Shown one piece after another: positions 22,507-29,862 of a DNA stretch of 64,000 nucleotides. A program made the translations under genes and the position numbers. Under the pieces are notes generated by a model that was not told the DNA's origin, made no database searches, and saw only the letters and a program-made list of their open reading frames with translations. Within the stretch, counting starts at the first letter, position 1; each line of letters opens with the position of its first letter. The stretch covers positions 62,001 through 126,000 of the forward strand of contig JAHDWK010000005.1 in the NCBI GenBank assembly GCA_023382655.1. The letters are read 5' to 3'. The stretch is from Anaerolineae bacterium. Its GTDB lineage: Bacteria; Chloroflexota; Anaerolineae; Promineifilales; Promineifilaceae.

Positions 22507-23496
22507 TTATGTGCCACGCGGATTCAGATTTGTATCGTCGTTTGGATTGGGATAGAGGTGCCCTACCTGTTCGGTATAGCCATTGAACATCAGGGTGGGG
22601 CGACGACCTAATTCACCAATGCGCCGTTCGGTAGCTTGTGACCAGCGCGGGTGATCTACTTCTGGGTTGACATTGGCGAAAAAGCCATATTCGGTGGGAG
22701 CGGATTCCATCCACAGGGAGATGGGCATGTAATCTACCAGTTCAATTTTGACGATGGCTTTGATGCTTTTGAAACCATATTTCCAGGGGACGACCAGCCG
22801 GATGGGGGCGCCATTTTGGGGCAGCAATGTTTCGCCGTATAGACCGGTTGACAGCAATGTCAGGTCATGCATGGCTTCTTCTACGGTAAGCCCTTCCACA
22901 TAGGGCCAGGGGAACATGCGGTTGCGCTGACCGGCCATATTATCGGGATCGTAGATGGTTTCAAAACGCACGTATTTGGCGTCGGTGGTTGGTTCTACTT
23001 CGTTGAGTATTTTGGCGAGGGGAAAGCCTTGCCAGGGAATGACCATGGACCACGCTTCCACACAGCGCAGGCGGTAGATGCGTTCTTCCTGGTCGAATTT
23101 GAGCAAATCTTCCATGGTGTAGGTCTTGGGATTTTTAACCATACCGCCGACTTCAACCTGCCAGGGCGAAGTGGGGAAATCTTTGGCCAGACGCGCAGGG
23201 CCATCTTTGGTAGTGTTGAATTCGTAGTAGTTGTTGTAGGTGGTGATTTGTTCGTAGGTGTTGAGGGGGTCGCCTAATTCGTCGGTGGTGGCGGACACGG
23301 CCGTACTCCCATCCCCACTACTTACCGGCGCACCATTGGCATCCTCCGGGGGGCTGCCCGCGCCACAGGCAGCTAACAATCCGGCTGTGGTAGTAAGGGC
23401 AGCGCCGGCCATAAACTGCCGCCGCGAAAGATACAGGTGTTGGGGGGTGATTTCTGATGAGGGAATTTCAATTCCTGAACGTTTCTTGATTAACAT
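22507..23496 (-). CDS. msrP: MsrP: molybdopterin protein-methionine-sulfoxide reductase catalytic subunit
   Basis: About 329 residues from ATG 23496. The N-terminus carries a twin-arginine motif LSRRQFMAG followed by hydrophobic [16 protein letters not shown] is a good lipobox, so the protein is probably a Tat-exported lipoprotein with lipidated Cys44. In the mature part, [22 protein letters not shown] (Cys ligand of Mo) and GFPLAKIL are seen. [46 protein letters not shown] and [20 protein letters not shown] are near-identical to YedY/MsrP. It repairs oxidised methionine in exported proteins, using electrons from MsrQ. Confidence 0.95.
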   Translation of the reverse strand: MLIKKRSGIEIPSSEITPQHLYLSRRQFMAGAALTTTAGLLAACGAGSPPEDANGAPVSSGDGSTAVSATTDELGDPLNTYEQITTYNNYYEFNTTKDGPARLAKDFPTSPWQVEVGGMVKNPKTYTMEDLLKFDQEERIYRLRCVEAWSMVIPWQGFPLAKILNEVEPTTDAKYVRFETIYDPDNMAGQRNRMFPWPYVEGLTVEEAMHDLTLLSTGLYGETLLPQNGAPIRLVVPWKYGFKSIKAIVKIELVDYMPISLWMESAPTEYGFFANVNPEVDHPRWSQATERRIGELGRRPTLMFNGYTEQVGHLYPNPNDDTNLNPRGT

Positions 23497-23710
23497 ATTG
23501 CCAACCTCACTCATTTATAGGGATACAGGGATAGCATGACACCATCATATCCCAATACCTCCATATCGAATAACTCATTTTCTCTGATTGTTTTATACCA
23601 AGTATGGGTTGACCTGATGACATTTTGCTAAACAAATTCTTATGAGAGGATTACAGGCAGTGTTGCACGTTAGCCGGTTGCTGCTTTAATTGAGGGCAGG
23701 AGGAACGGTG

Positions 23711-24556
23711 ATGAATCACGAGGAAAGCACATTTCAGACAGCGGGCAATGTGAGTCTTTATTACCAGGTGTGGCGACCAGAAGAGACGCCGCGCGCCACG
23801 TTGGTGATTGTGCATGGACTGGGCGAGCATGGTGGCCGGTATATGAATGTAGTGAATCATCTGGTCCCCAGGGGGTATGTGATTTATGCGCTGGATCATC
23901 TGGGGCACGGCCGTTCCCCCGGTCAGCGTGGGTATATCAAAAGTTGGGCTGATTTCCGTGAAGGGTTGCGAACGCTGGTGCAGTTGGCACAATCACAGGA
24001 ACCCGGACGGCCGTTTTTCCTGTTCGGTCACAGCATGGGCGGCTGTATTACGCTGGATTATGTGCTGCATTACCCGGAGGGCCATTACCCGGAGGGGCTG
24101 ACAGCCGTCGTTGCCTCTGCCCCGGCCATTGGCCAACTCACCTTGTCGCCCACGCGAACATTCCTGGCGCGCGTATCGGCAAAGATAAAACCCGATTTGA
24201 GCATGGACAGTAACCTGGATACGGCGGCTGTTTCGCGGGATACGGCCGTTGTGGAAGCCTACCGCGCCGATCCTCTGGTGCATGACAAAGGGTCGCCGGG
24301 CGCGGCCGTTGCATTTGTAGACACCGCCGCCTGGGTCATGGCCCACGCCGCCGACTTCCAGCCGCCCCTGCTTCTCATTCATGGCGATGCCGACCGTTTG
24401 GTGCGGGTTGAAGAAAGCCAGAAGTTCTTCGCCCAGGTGAAACAGCCGGACAAAAAATTGATTATTTATCCCGGCGGCTACCACGAATCGCATAACGACC
24501 TGCATAAAGAGCAGATGTTGGCCGACGTGGAAAGCTGGCTGGAAGCGCATATGTGA
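23711..24556 (+). CDS. Monoacylglycerol-lipase-like alpha/beta hydrolase
   Basis: About 281 residues from ATG 23711, which has AGGAGG about 7 bases upstream. It is the serine-hydrolase type known from monoacylglycerol lipase and YtpA/PldB: ATLVIVHGLGEHGGRY (oxyanion HG), ALDHLGHGRSPGQRGYI, FLFGHSMGGCITLDYV (nucleophile Ser in GHSMGG), LLIHGDADRLV (acid Asp), and YPGGYHESHND (His). There is no signal peptide, so it is cytoplasmic. It probably hydrolyses monoglycerides or lysophospholipids. A hairpin separates it from folB. Confidence 0.9.
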   Translation: MNHEESTFQTAGNVSLYYQVWRPEETPRATLVIVHGLGEHGGRYMNVVNHLVPRGYVIYALDHLGHGRSPGQRGYIKSWADFREGLRTLVQLAQSQEPGRPFFLFGHSMGGCITLDYVLHYPEGHYPEGLTAVVASAPAIGQLTLSPTRTFLARVSAKIKPDLSMDSNLDTAAVSRDTAVVEAYRADPLVHDKGSPGAAVAFVDTAAWVMAHAADFQPPLLLIHGDADRLVRVEESQKFFAQVKQPDKKLIIYPGGYHESHNDLHKEQMLADVESWLEAHM

Positions 24557-24561
24557 GGGGC

Positions 24562-24589
24562 AATTGGGTAATTTCGTAATTACCCAATT
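24562..24589. repeat. Hairpin of TAATTACCCAATT words
   Basis: A perfect 12-bp stem (AATTGGGTAATT/AATTACCCAATT) with a 4-base loop, followed by one more ACCTAATTACC word directly before the folB start region. No ribosome binding site separates it from folB. Confidence 0.85.
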
Positions 24590-24604
24590 ACCTAATTACC
24601 AACT

Positions 24605-24970
24605 ATGGACAAAATCATCATCAAAGACCTGCTCTTGCGTGGCATCATCGGCATTAACCCCGAAGAGCGCGTGAAGCAGCAAGATATTCTCATTAACGTG
24701 GTCATGTTTGCCGACATTCACCAGGCGGCGGCTTCCGACGACATTGCCGATGCGGTGGACTACAAAACCACGACCAAATACATCATTGATCATGTGGAAG
24801 CATCTTCGGACTTTCTGGTGGAGAAACTGGTCACAGACATTGCCCGGCTGGTGCTTGAGACAAACCCGCTGGTCGAAAAGGTGCAGGTACGGGTGGAAAA
24901 ACCCACCGCACTCCGCTTTGCCCAGTCCGTCGGCATTGAGATTGAGCGCTCCCGCGCCGACTTTCAGTAA
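24605..24970 (+). CDS. folB: Dihydroneopterin aldolase
   Basis: A 121-residue protein of full family length. MDKIIIKDLLLRGIIGINPEER, QDILINVVMFAD, DIADAVDYKTTTKYI, FLVEKLVTDIARLVLE and KVQVRVEKPTALRFAQSVGIEI are the conserved FolB blocks, including the catalytic Glu in NPEER and Lys in VEKP. It converts dihydroneopterin to hydroxymethyl-dihydropterin in folate synthesis. folK follows 59 bases downstream, so the two steps are adjacent. The stop TAA belongs to a TAATCGGTAAGCGG word array. Confidence 0.95.
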   Translation: MDKIIIKDLLLRGIIGINPEERVKQQDILINVVMFADIHQAAASDDIADAVDYKTTTKYIIDHVEASSDFLVEKLVTDIARLVLETNPLVEKVQVRVEKPTALRFAQSVGIEIERSRADFQ

Positions 24971-25029
24971 TCGGTAAGCGGTGGTCGGTTATCAGTGACC
25001 GATTACCGTTTACCGTTTACCGTTTACCG
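24968..25029. repeat. Word-repeat array (TAATCGGTAAGCGGT ... CCGTTTACCG)
   Basis: Fills the whole gap between folB and folK. It starts with the folB stop codon, continues TCGGTAAGCGGT / TCGGTTATCAGTGACCGATTACC, and ends in three CGTTTAC words abutting the folK ATG. The left and right halves are partly complementary. Confidence 0.8.
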
Positions 25030-25578
25030 ATGCCTCACGTCGTCATTGCCCTCGGCTCTAACATTGACAAGGAGCATAATCTGCCACAGGCGGTGGCGCT
25101 GCTGCGGCAGATGGGCGATGTCACGGCCGTAGCCCCCATTTATGAATCCGCTCCTGTTGGTTTGTTAGAGCAGCCGAACTTTTGGAACACGGCCGTCCTC
25201 CTCCAAACCACCCTCACCCCCACCCAACTCAAACAAGAGGTCATCGGCGTCATCGAAACGACGCTGAAGCGGGTGCGCCAGGCCGACCCCAACGCGCCGC
25301 GCACCATTGATGCCGACATTATCTTGTATGGGGATTTTGTGGGAGCGTATGATGGCGGCGACGGCCGTACCCGCCTCCTGCCCGATCCCGACCTGCTCAA
25401 ATTCCCCCATGTGGCCATACCCGTCGCCAACCTGCTGCCGGATGCCCGTCACCCGGTCACGGGTGAACGATTATCTGACCTCGCCGCCCGGTTGCTGACC
25501 GAAATAGAAGAAAAGATGGGGGTACGGCCGTTGTGGAAACACGACGACATCATAATGGGTGATCACCATGCCGCCTGA
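25030..25578 (+). CDS. folK: 2-amino-4-hydroxy-6-hydroxymethyldihydropteridine pyrophosphokinase
   Basis: A 182-residue HPPK, slightly longer than the E. coli enzyme. VVIALGSNIDKEHNLPQAV, SAPVGLLEQPNFWNTAVLL, RVRQADPNAPRTIDADIILYGD (catalytic Asp pair DxD in the usual R-x-x-PRTIDxDI signature) and DPDLLKFPHVAIPVANLLPD are all present. It transfers pyrophosphate from ATP to the FolB product. No ribosome binding site is visible; the start abuts the word-repeat array. Its end overlaps the start of the broken exonuclease gene by 11 bases. Confidence 0.95.
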   Translation: MPHVVIALGSNIDKEHNLPQAVALLRQMGDVTAVAPIYESAPVGLLEQPNFWNTAVLLQTTLTPTQLKQEVIGVIETTLKRVRQADPNAPRTIDADIILYGDFVGAYDGGDGRTRLLPDPDLLKFPHVAIPVANLLPDARHPVTGERLSDLAARLLTEIEEKMGVRPLWKHDDIIMGDHHAA

Positions 25579-25911
25579 TTGGTTTGATACCGACAAAATA
25601 TTGGTGATAGACGTGGAGTCTACCTGCTGGAAGGGCCAGCCACCAGCAGGTGAACAATCGGAGATTATTGAAATTGGGTTGTGTTGGCTGAATGTGATGA
25701 CGAAACAGCCGGAAGGGAAAAGGAGCGTTTTGGTACGGCCGTCGCGCTCCAAAGTCAGTCCCTTTTGCACCCGGTTGACCACACTGACACAGGCTGACGT
25801 GAATCAGGGTATCCACTTCTGGGAAGCGTGTCTGATGCTGCAAGAAGAATACCAAATCGTGGCCACGATGATGCCAGGAACATTGCCCGTATCCTGGGCA
25901 CACTGCTCTAA
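25568..25911 (+). pseudogene. Decayed DEDDh 3'-5' exonuclease (internal deletion plus frameshift)
   Basis: The N-terminal part is a clear ERI-1-like DEDDh exonuclease: ILVIDVESTCWKGQPP (first Asp and Glu), QSEIIEIGLCWLN, LVRPSRSKVSPFCTRLTTLT, then FWEACLMLQEEYQ. At about 25856 the frame loses similarity. A different frame from 25858 reads RGHDDARNIARILGTLL and stops at 25909-25911; this is the normal C-terminal end of the same family (HRGxDDAxNIARIL). The middle, including the second catalytic Asp block (about 80 residues), is missing. The simplest reading is one out-of-frame deletion. The original reading frame runs on to 25951 with unrelated residues. Confidence 0.85.
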
Positions 25912-25925
25912 ATTCTCAGCTGAAT

Positions 25926-26699
25926 CTAGCGGAAATCGAGAGTCAAACTGACCGGACAATGATCGGAGCCAAGAACATCCGGGTGAATGGTGGCATCGGC
26001 TACAGCCGGGGCCAGGTCAGGACTGATAAAAAAGTAATCCAGCCGCCAGCCCACGTTTCTCTCTCTTGCCCCGCCAATCGCCGTCCACCAGGTGTAGGCT
26101 CCCGTTTTATCCGGGTAAAGGTGGCGGTAACTGTCCATGTAGCCCTGGGCTACCACCTCATCAATCCAGGCGCACTCCTCCGGCAAAAAGCCAGTCATCT
26201 TGCGATTTTGTTTGGGCCGGGCCAGGTCAATCTCCTTGTGCGAGGTGTTCACATCCCCGCAAAACACCACCGCTTTGCCCTGCGCCCGCAACGCATTGCA
26301 ATAGGCTAGGAAGTCGGCTTTGTACTGCATTTTGAAGGGGACACGGCCGTGATCCCGCCCCCCATTGGGAAAATACGCGCCAATGAACACAAAGCGGTCA
26401 TATTCGGCCACAATGGTGCGCCCTTCACGGTCAAAGTCGGGAATGCCCAGGCCAATTTGTACCCGGCGCGGTTCGGTTTTGCTGTAAAGCGCCACGCCGC
26501 TGTATCCTTTCTTTTCCGCGAAGGCCCAGTAGGTGTGGTAGCCATCTGGTTGGCGCAGCACCGCGTCTAGCTGGTCAGGGTGGGCTTTGGTCTCTTGCAG
26601 GCAGAGGATGTCTGGCTGCGTTTGGTTTAGCCAGGCAAGGAAACCTTTGTTTTGGGCGGCACGGATGCCGTTAATGTTCCAGGAGTAAAGGGTGATCAT
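25926..26699 (-). CDS. xth: Exodeoxyribonuclease III (AP endonuclease)
   Basis: A 257-residue EEP-superfamily enzyme. MITLYSWNINGIRA, ILCLQETKAHPDQL (catalytic Glu), YSGVALYSKTEPRRV, FIGAYFPNG, VVFCGDVNTSHKEIDLARPK (DxN), and the end RLDYFFISPDL ... VLGSDHCPVSLTLD (Asp-His pair) match XthA/ExoA. It cleaves at abasic sites and removes 3' blocks in base-excision repair. It is convergent with the exonuclease pseudogene, 14 bases apart. Confidence 0.96.
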   Translation of the reverse strand: MITLYSWNINGIRAAQNKGFLAWLNQTQPDILCLQETKAHPDQLDAVLRQPDGYHTYWAFAEKKGYSGVALYSKTEPRRVQIGLGIPDFDREGRTIVAEYDRFVFIGAYFPNGGRDHGRVPFKMQYKADFLAYCNALRAQGKAVVFCGDVNTSHKEIDLARPKQNRKMTGFLPEECAWIDEVVAQGYMDSYRHLYPDKTGAYTWWTAIGGARERNVGWRLDYFFISPDLAPAVADATIHPDVLGSDHCPVSLTLDFR

Positions 26700-26776
26700 A
26701 GCGAGATTTTACCAGCAATGTGAGGAATGGGTGATAACAAGTTGCCGGGGCACGGCCGTTACCATACATTTTCTTT

Positions 26777-27715
26777 ATGCGCCCAGATATTGCCGAATTT
26801 GTTGATAAAGTTGCCCTACACGCCATGAACCGGCGTATTCCACCGTCGTTGGAAAACTCATACCAGACCGCGCTTTCTTTTGAAGCGGTGCTGGCGGGGA
26901 CGGAAGTGAACCGGGTGAAAACGGCCGTGACCCAACTGGCCGCTCCCGGCGTTCATCCCATCTGGCTCAACACCCCCACCGGCGAAATCAAGTGCCGCGT
27001 CAAAGTGCATCTGGCCGCTGTGCCGGAGGCGCCGCTGCTCATTTACCATCACGGGTTGGGGGAATATCCGTATGATAGCTCCTGGCGGCGCATGTTTGGC
27101 AACGGCCGTGCCGCCCAACTATCCCTGCACCGTGTCCTCATCCAGGCCCCGTATCATGCCAACTGGCGTGATGCCCTGGATCACGGTTTCCAATCGCTGC
27201 AAAGCATCTATCAGATGTTGGCCGGTTCGCTGCGCCTGATGGAGCTGGCCCAAGACTTTTTCATGGGGCAGGGAGCGGCTTATACGGCCGTTGCTGGCGT
27301 CAGTTGGGGCGGCATTACCAGTTTGTTGTACGAAGGCATCTTTCAACGCAGCCGGGCTGTTATTCCTATGCTCTCCTCACCAAACGTGGGGCAGGCAATA
27401 TGGGATATTGCCGAACTGGTGGCCCGGCCGTTAAGCATCTCCCATGACGAACTGCTGGCCTACCTCGATTTCAGCCCCTATTACCGCTGCATAGAACAAG
27501 CCGAAGTATTCCCACTATTGGGAGCACAAGACCTCTTTTTCCGCCAGGAAAGTCACGCGCCATTGTTTGGCGGACGGCCGTTACGCCTGGTTCCGGGCAG
27601 CCACATCTCCAACCTGTGGCAGATAAAACCTTTGCGTGAACATTTAGTGGGGGCCTTGTTAGCCGTTGAAAATCACCAACCATATTCTCTGCCTACTAAT
27701 AGTTTGCTTATTTGA
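26777..27715 (+). CDS. Alpha/beta hydrolase-fold protein
   Basis: A 312-residue protein. APLLIYHHGLGEYPYDSSWR supplies an HG oxyanion motif. VAGVSWGGITSLLYEGIFQ is the nucleophile elbow (GxSWGG). The end has RLVPGSHISN, where His could complete the triad; a clear acid residue is not obvious. The N-terminal ~75 residues are a separate helical cap-like region. No signal peptide or strong ribosome binding site. The substrate is unknown. Confidence 0.75.
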   Translation: MRPDIAEFVDKVALHAMNRRIPPSLENSYQTALSFEAVLAGTEVNRVKTAVTQLAAPGVHPIWLNTPTGEIKCRVKVHLAAVPEAPLLIYHHGLGEYPYDSSWRRMFGNGRAAQLSLHRVLIQAPYHANWRDALDHGFQSLQSIYQMLAGSLRLMELAQDFFMGQGAAYTAVAGVSWGGITSLLYEGIFQRSRAVIPMLSSPNVGQAIWDIAELVARPLSISHDELLAYLDFSPYYRCIEQAEVFPLLGAQDLFFRQESHAPLFGGRPLRLVPGSHISNLWQIKPLREHLVGALLAVENHQPYSLPTNSLLI

Positions 27716-27774
27716 AATTCAGGTTGAGCTTAGATTGTTTGGCTATCCTTCTTCACGAAGTCGCCAAAAGAAGT

Positions 27775-27811
27775 GTTCACCCCCGGTTCTCCCTCCTGGC
27801 CGGGGGTGAAC
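27775..27811. repeat. Hairpin GTTCACCCCCGG
   Basis: A perfect 12-bp stem GTTCACCCCCGG/CCGGGGGTGAAC with a 13-base loop, just before the terminator at 27825. Confidence 0.8.
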
Positions 27812-27824
27812 GCTTTTATGGGAT

Positions 27825-27858
27825 AAAAAAGCCCGGTTTTTTGAAAAACCGGGCTTTT
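27825..27858. terminator. Bidirectional rho-independent terminator
   Basis: A stem of about 14 bp (AAAAAGCCCGGTTTT and complement) with T-runs on both strands, between the convergent hydrolase and alanine racemase genes. It touches the alr stop codon. Confidence 0.92.
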
Positions 27859-29008
27859 ACTTTACATAAACTCTGGGCACACGGGTGTTAATGTTGGTCA
27901 GAATTTCGTAAGGAATCGTGCCGGCCCAATCGGCTAATTCTTCACAAGTGATAACTGCGCCATCCGTTTCCCCCAGTAAGATAACCTCATCGTTGTTGTA
28001 GGCAGAATCCCACTCAATGTTGACCATCAGTTGATCCATGCAGATGCGGCCGACCACCGGGTAGCGACGGCCGTGAATGATCACTTCCGCCAAGTCCGAC
28101 ATTCGCCGAAAGTAGCCATCGCCATAACCCACCGGCACCGTTACCACCCGCACCTGGTGGTCACTCTGCCAGGTAGAGCCATAACTCACCGGGTGATGGG
28201 GTGGCACTACTTTGAAGTAAACCACGCGTGACTTCCAACTGAGGCACGGTCGTACCGCCACCGTCCGCGCCACTTCCGCCGCCGGATAGACGCCATACAA
28301 CAAGATACCCGCCCGCACCATATCCAGATGGCTGGCCGGCAATTGCAAAATGCCGCCCGAATTAGCCATGTGCCGCAGACGCGGCGGTGGCATCCCCCGT
28401 TCCGCATAAAACGCCAACACCCCCTCAAACCGCACCAACTGCACCTGCGCCGAGGTCAAATCGGCGGCGTCCGCATTGGCAAAGTGGGAATAAATCCCTT
28501 CCACATCACAATGGCGACACTGTAACGCTGCTTCCAGCAAGGTATGGGCGTTGTAATAATGTACCCCAATCCGTTCCATGCCGGTGTCAATTTTCAGGTG
28601 TACTTTGGCGCGCACCCCCATCTGCTGTGCGGCCGTGTCAATTTGCTGCAACTTCTCCACCGAAGAGGCGGTAATGGTCAGGTCGTGCTGCAAAAAGATG
28701 GGTATCTGGTTGCCAATAATGCCGCCCATGACCAGGATCGGCGTCTGGATACCCGCCTGACGCAGCATGATCCCCTCTTCCAAAAAGGCCACGCCCAGAT
28801 AAGGGACATCCAGCGAAACCAGATGGCGGGCTATCTCCACCAGTCCATGCCCATAGGCATTGGCTTTAAGGATGGGCATGACGACGGCGGGGGCCACTGC
28901 CTGCTGGATGGCCTGGTAATTGTGGCTGAGTTGGCTCAGGTTAATTTCCAGATAGGTGGGGCGGGCAATGTCGCCATTGCTGATGGTGGGTTGGTTAATC
29001 GTGGTCAT
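27857..29008 (-). CDS. alr: Alanine racemase
   Basis: About 383 residues from ATG 29008; the longer frame extends into an intergenic repeat. A PLP-dependent fold-III enzyme: RPTYLEINLSQLSHNYQAI, VMPILKANAYGHGLVEIA (PLP Lys), KVHLKIDTGMERIGV, HMANSGGI, VRAGILLYGVYP, HPVSYGSTW (catalytic Tyr), VPVGYGDGYFR and VGRICMDQLMVN are all intact. It supplies D-alanine for peptidoglycan, consistent with the L,D-transpeptidase at 57-58 kb. Confidence 0.96.
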   Translation of the reverse strand: MTTINQPTISNGDIARPTYLEINLSQLSHNYQAIQQAVAPAVVMPILKANAYGHGLVEIARHLVSLDVPYLGVAFLEEGIMLRQAGIQTPILVMGGIIGNQIPIFLQHDLTITASSVEKLQQIDTAAQQMGVRAKVHLKIDTGMERIGVHYYNAHTLLEAALQCRHCDVEGIYSHFANADAADLTSAQVQLVRFEGVLAFYAERGMPPPRLRHMANSGGILQLPASHLDMVRAGILLYGVYPAAEVARTVAVRPCLSWKSRVVYFKVVPPHHPVSYGSTWQSDHQVRVVTVPVGYGDGYFRRMSDLAEVIIHGRRYPVVGRICMDQLMVNIEWDSAYNNDEVILLGETDGAVITCEELADWAGTIPYEILTNINTRVPRVYVK

Positions 29009-29032
29009 AGGTATGGTATGTTTGCCTCTTCG

Positions 29033-29096
29033 TTGACGTGACGCGTGACCCATGATGCGTGAGACGCCTCTGGTCACGCATCACTCGTCACGCATC
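29033..29096. repeat. Word-repeat hairpin (GATGCGTGACG words)
   Basis: Reiterations of GACGTGACGCGTGA / GATGCGTGA pair with TCACGCATCAC / TCGTCACGCATC across the alr-HAD gap. The last residues and the TGA stop of the HAD gene (ending at 29088) are encoded by a GATGCGTGA word. Confidence 0.8.
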
Positions 29097-29756
29097 TATT
29101 CTCCCCATCACCTCATTAATTTGTATGGCCACCTCATGCAGCGAGGGAAAAACGGCCGTCGCCTGGCTAAAATCCGCATCGGCCGTATGCCCGTTAGGAA
29201 TGGCGATGACGGCCATGCCGGCGGCGATGGCCGCCTGCACGCCGGGCAGCGAATCTTCGAGCGCCAGACAATCTGCCGGGTCTAGGCTCAATCGCGCTGC
29301 CGCCAGCAAATAAAGATCGGGGGCCGGTTTGCCGTGTGCCACCTCATCGCCGCAGGCAGTGGCATAGACCGTATCCGCCAGCCCCAGCTGGGCCAGAATC
29401 TCCGCCACATGATGACGCCCGCTGGACGACGCCACCGCCCAGGGAATGTTCCGGGCAGCAATGGCGGCTTGCAGTTCTACCAAACCGGGCATTATCGGGA
29501 CGCCTTGCGCCCGAATGCGCGCATAAATCTCGGCTCGCTGCGCGATGATCTCCGGCACACTCAGGGGAATGGCAAACGTTTCCTGGATGAGCCGGGCGCT
29601 TACATCGGCGCGCAGGCCTATGATCTGGCTTTGCATGGCATCGCTGATCTGGCCGCCATACGGCCGTAAAAACTCATCCCACGCCTGCCGCGACAGCGGT
29701 TCACTATCCACCATCAGCCCATCCATATCAAATACAATAGCACGTAACTGTTTCAA
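29088..29756 (-). CDS. HAD-superfamily hydrolase, beta-phosphoglucomutase-like
   Basis: About 223 residues from a TTG at 29756 that follows GGGAGAG; the upstream extension (to 29828) is made of repeat-derived sequence and is not believed. HAD motif I is IVFDMDGLMVDSEP, motif II SSSG in PWAVASSSGRH, motif III Lys in VAHGKPAPDLYLLAA, motif IV LALEDSLPGVQAAIAAGM. The helical cap after motif I makes it subfamily IA. Such proteins dephosphorylate or isomerise small sugar phosphates; the substrate is unknown. Not obviously linked to alr. Confidence 0.9.
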   Translation of the reverse strand: MKQLRAIVFDMDGLMVDSEPLSRQAWDEFLRPYGGQISDAMQSQIIGLRADVSARLIQETFAIPLSVPEIIAQRAEIYARIRAQGVPIMPGLVELQAAIAARNIPWAVASSSGRHHVAEILAQLGLADTVYATACGDEVAHGKPAPDLYLLAAARLSLDPADCLALEDSLPGVQAAIAAGMAVIAIPNGHTADADFSQATAVFPSLHEVAIQINEVMGRIDA

Positions 29757-29774
29757 TACATCTCTCCCATTGGG

Positions 29775-29862
29775 ATGACACGGTGACAGGGTGAAAGGCG
29801 GACAAGGTGAATGTCTCTCCCTTTTCACCCCTTCACTTTGTCACCCTGTCGCCTTGTCATCC
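29775..29862. repeat. Long word-repeat hairpin (GGTGACAGGGTGA words)
   Basis: Reiterated GGTGACAGGGTGAAAGGCGGACAAGGTGA-type words on the left pair imperfectly with TTTTCACCCCTTCACTTTGTCACC-type words on the right. It separates the HAD gene from the vWA-FHA gene and supplies the latter's last residues and stop codon (29841). Confidence 0.8.
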
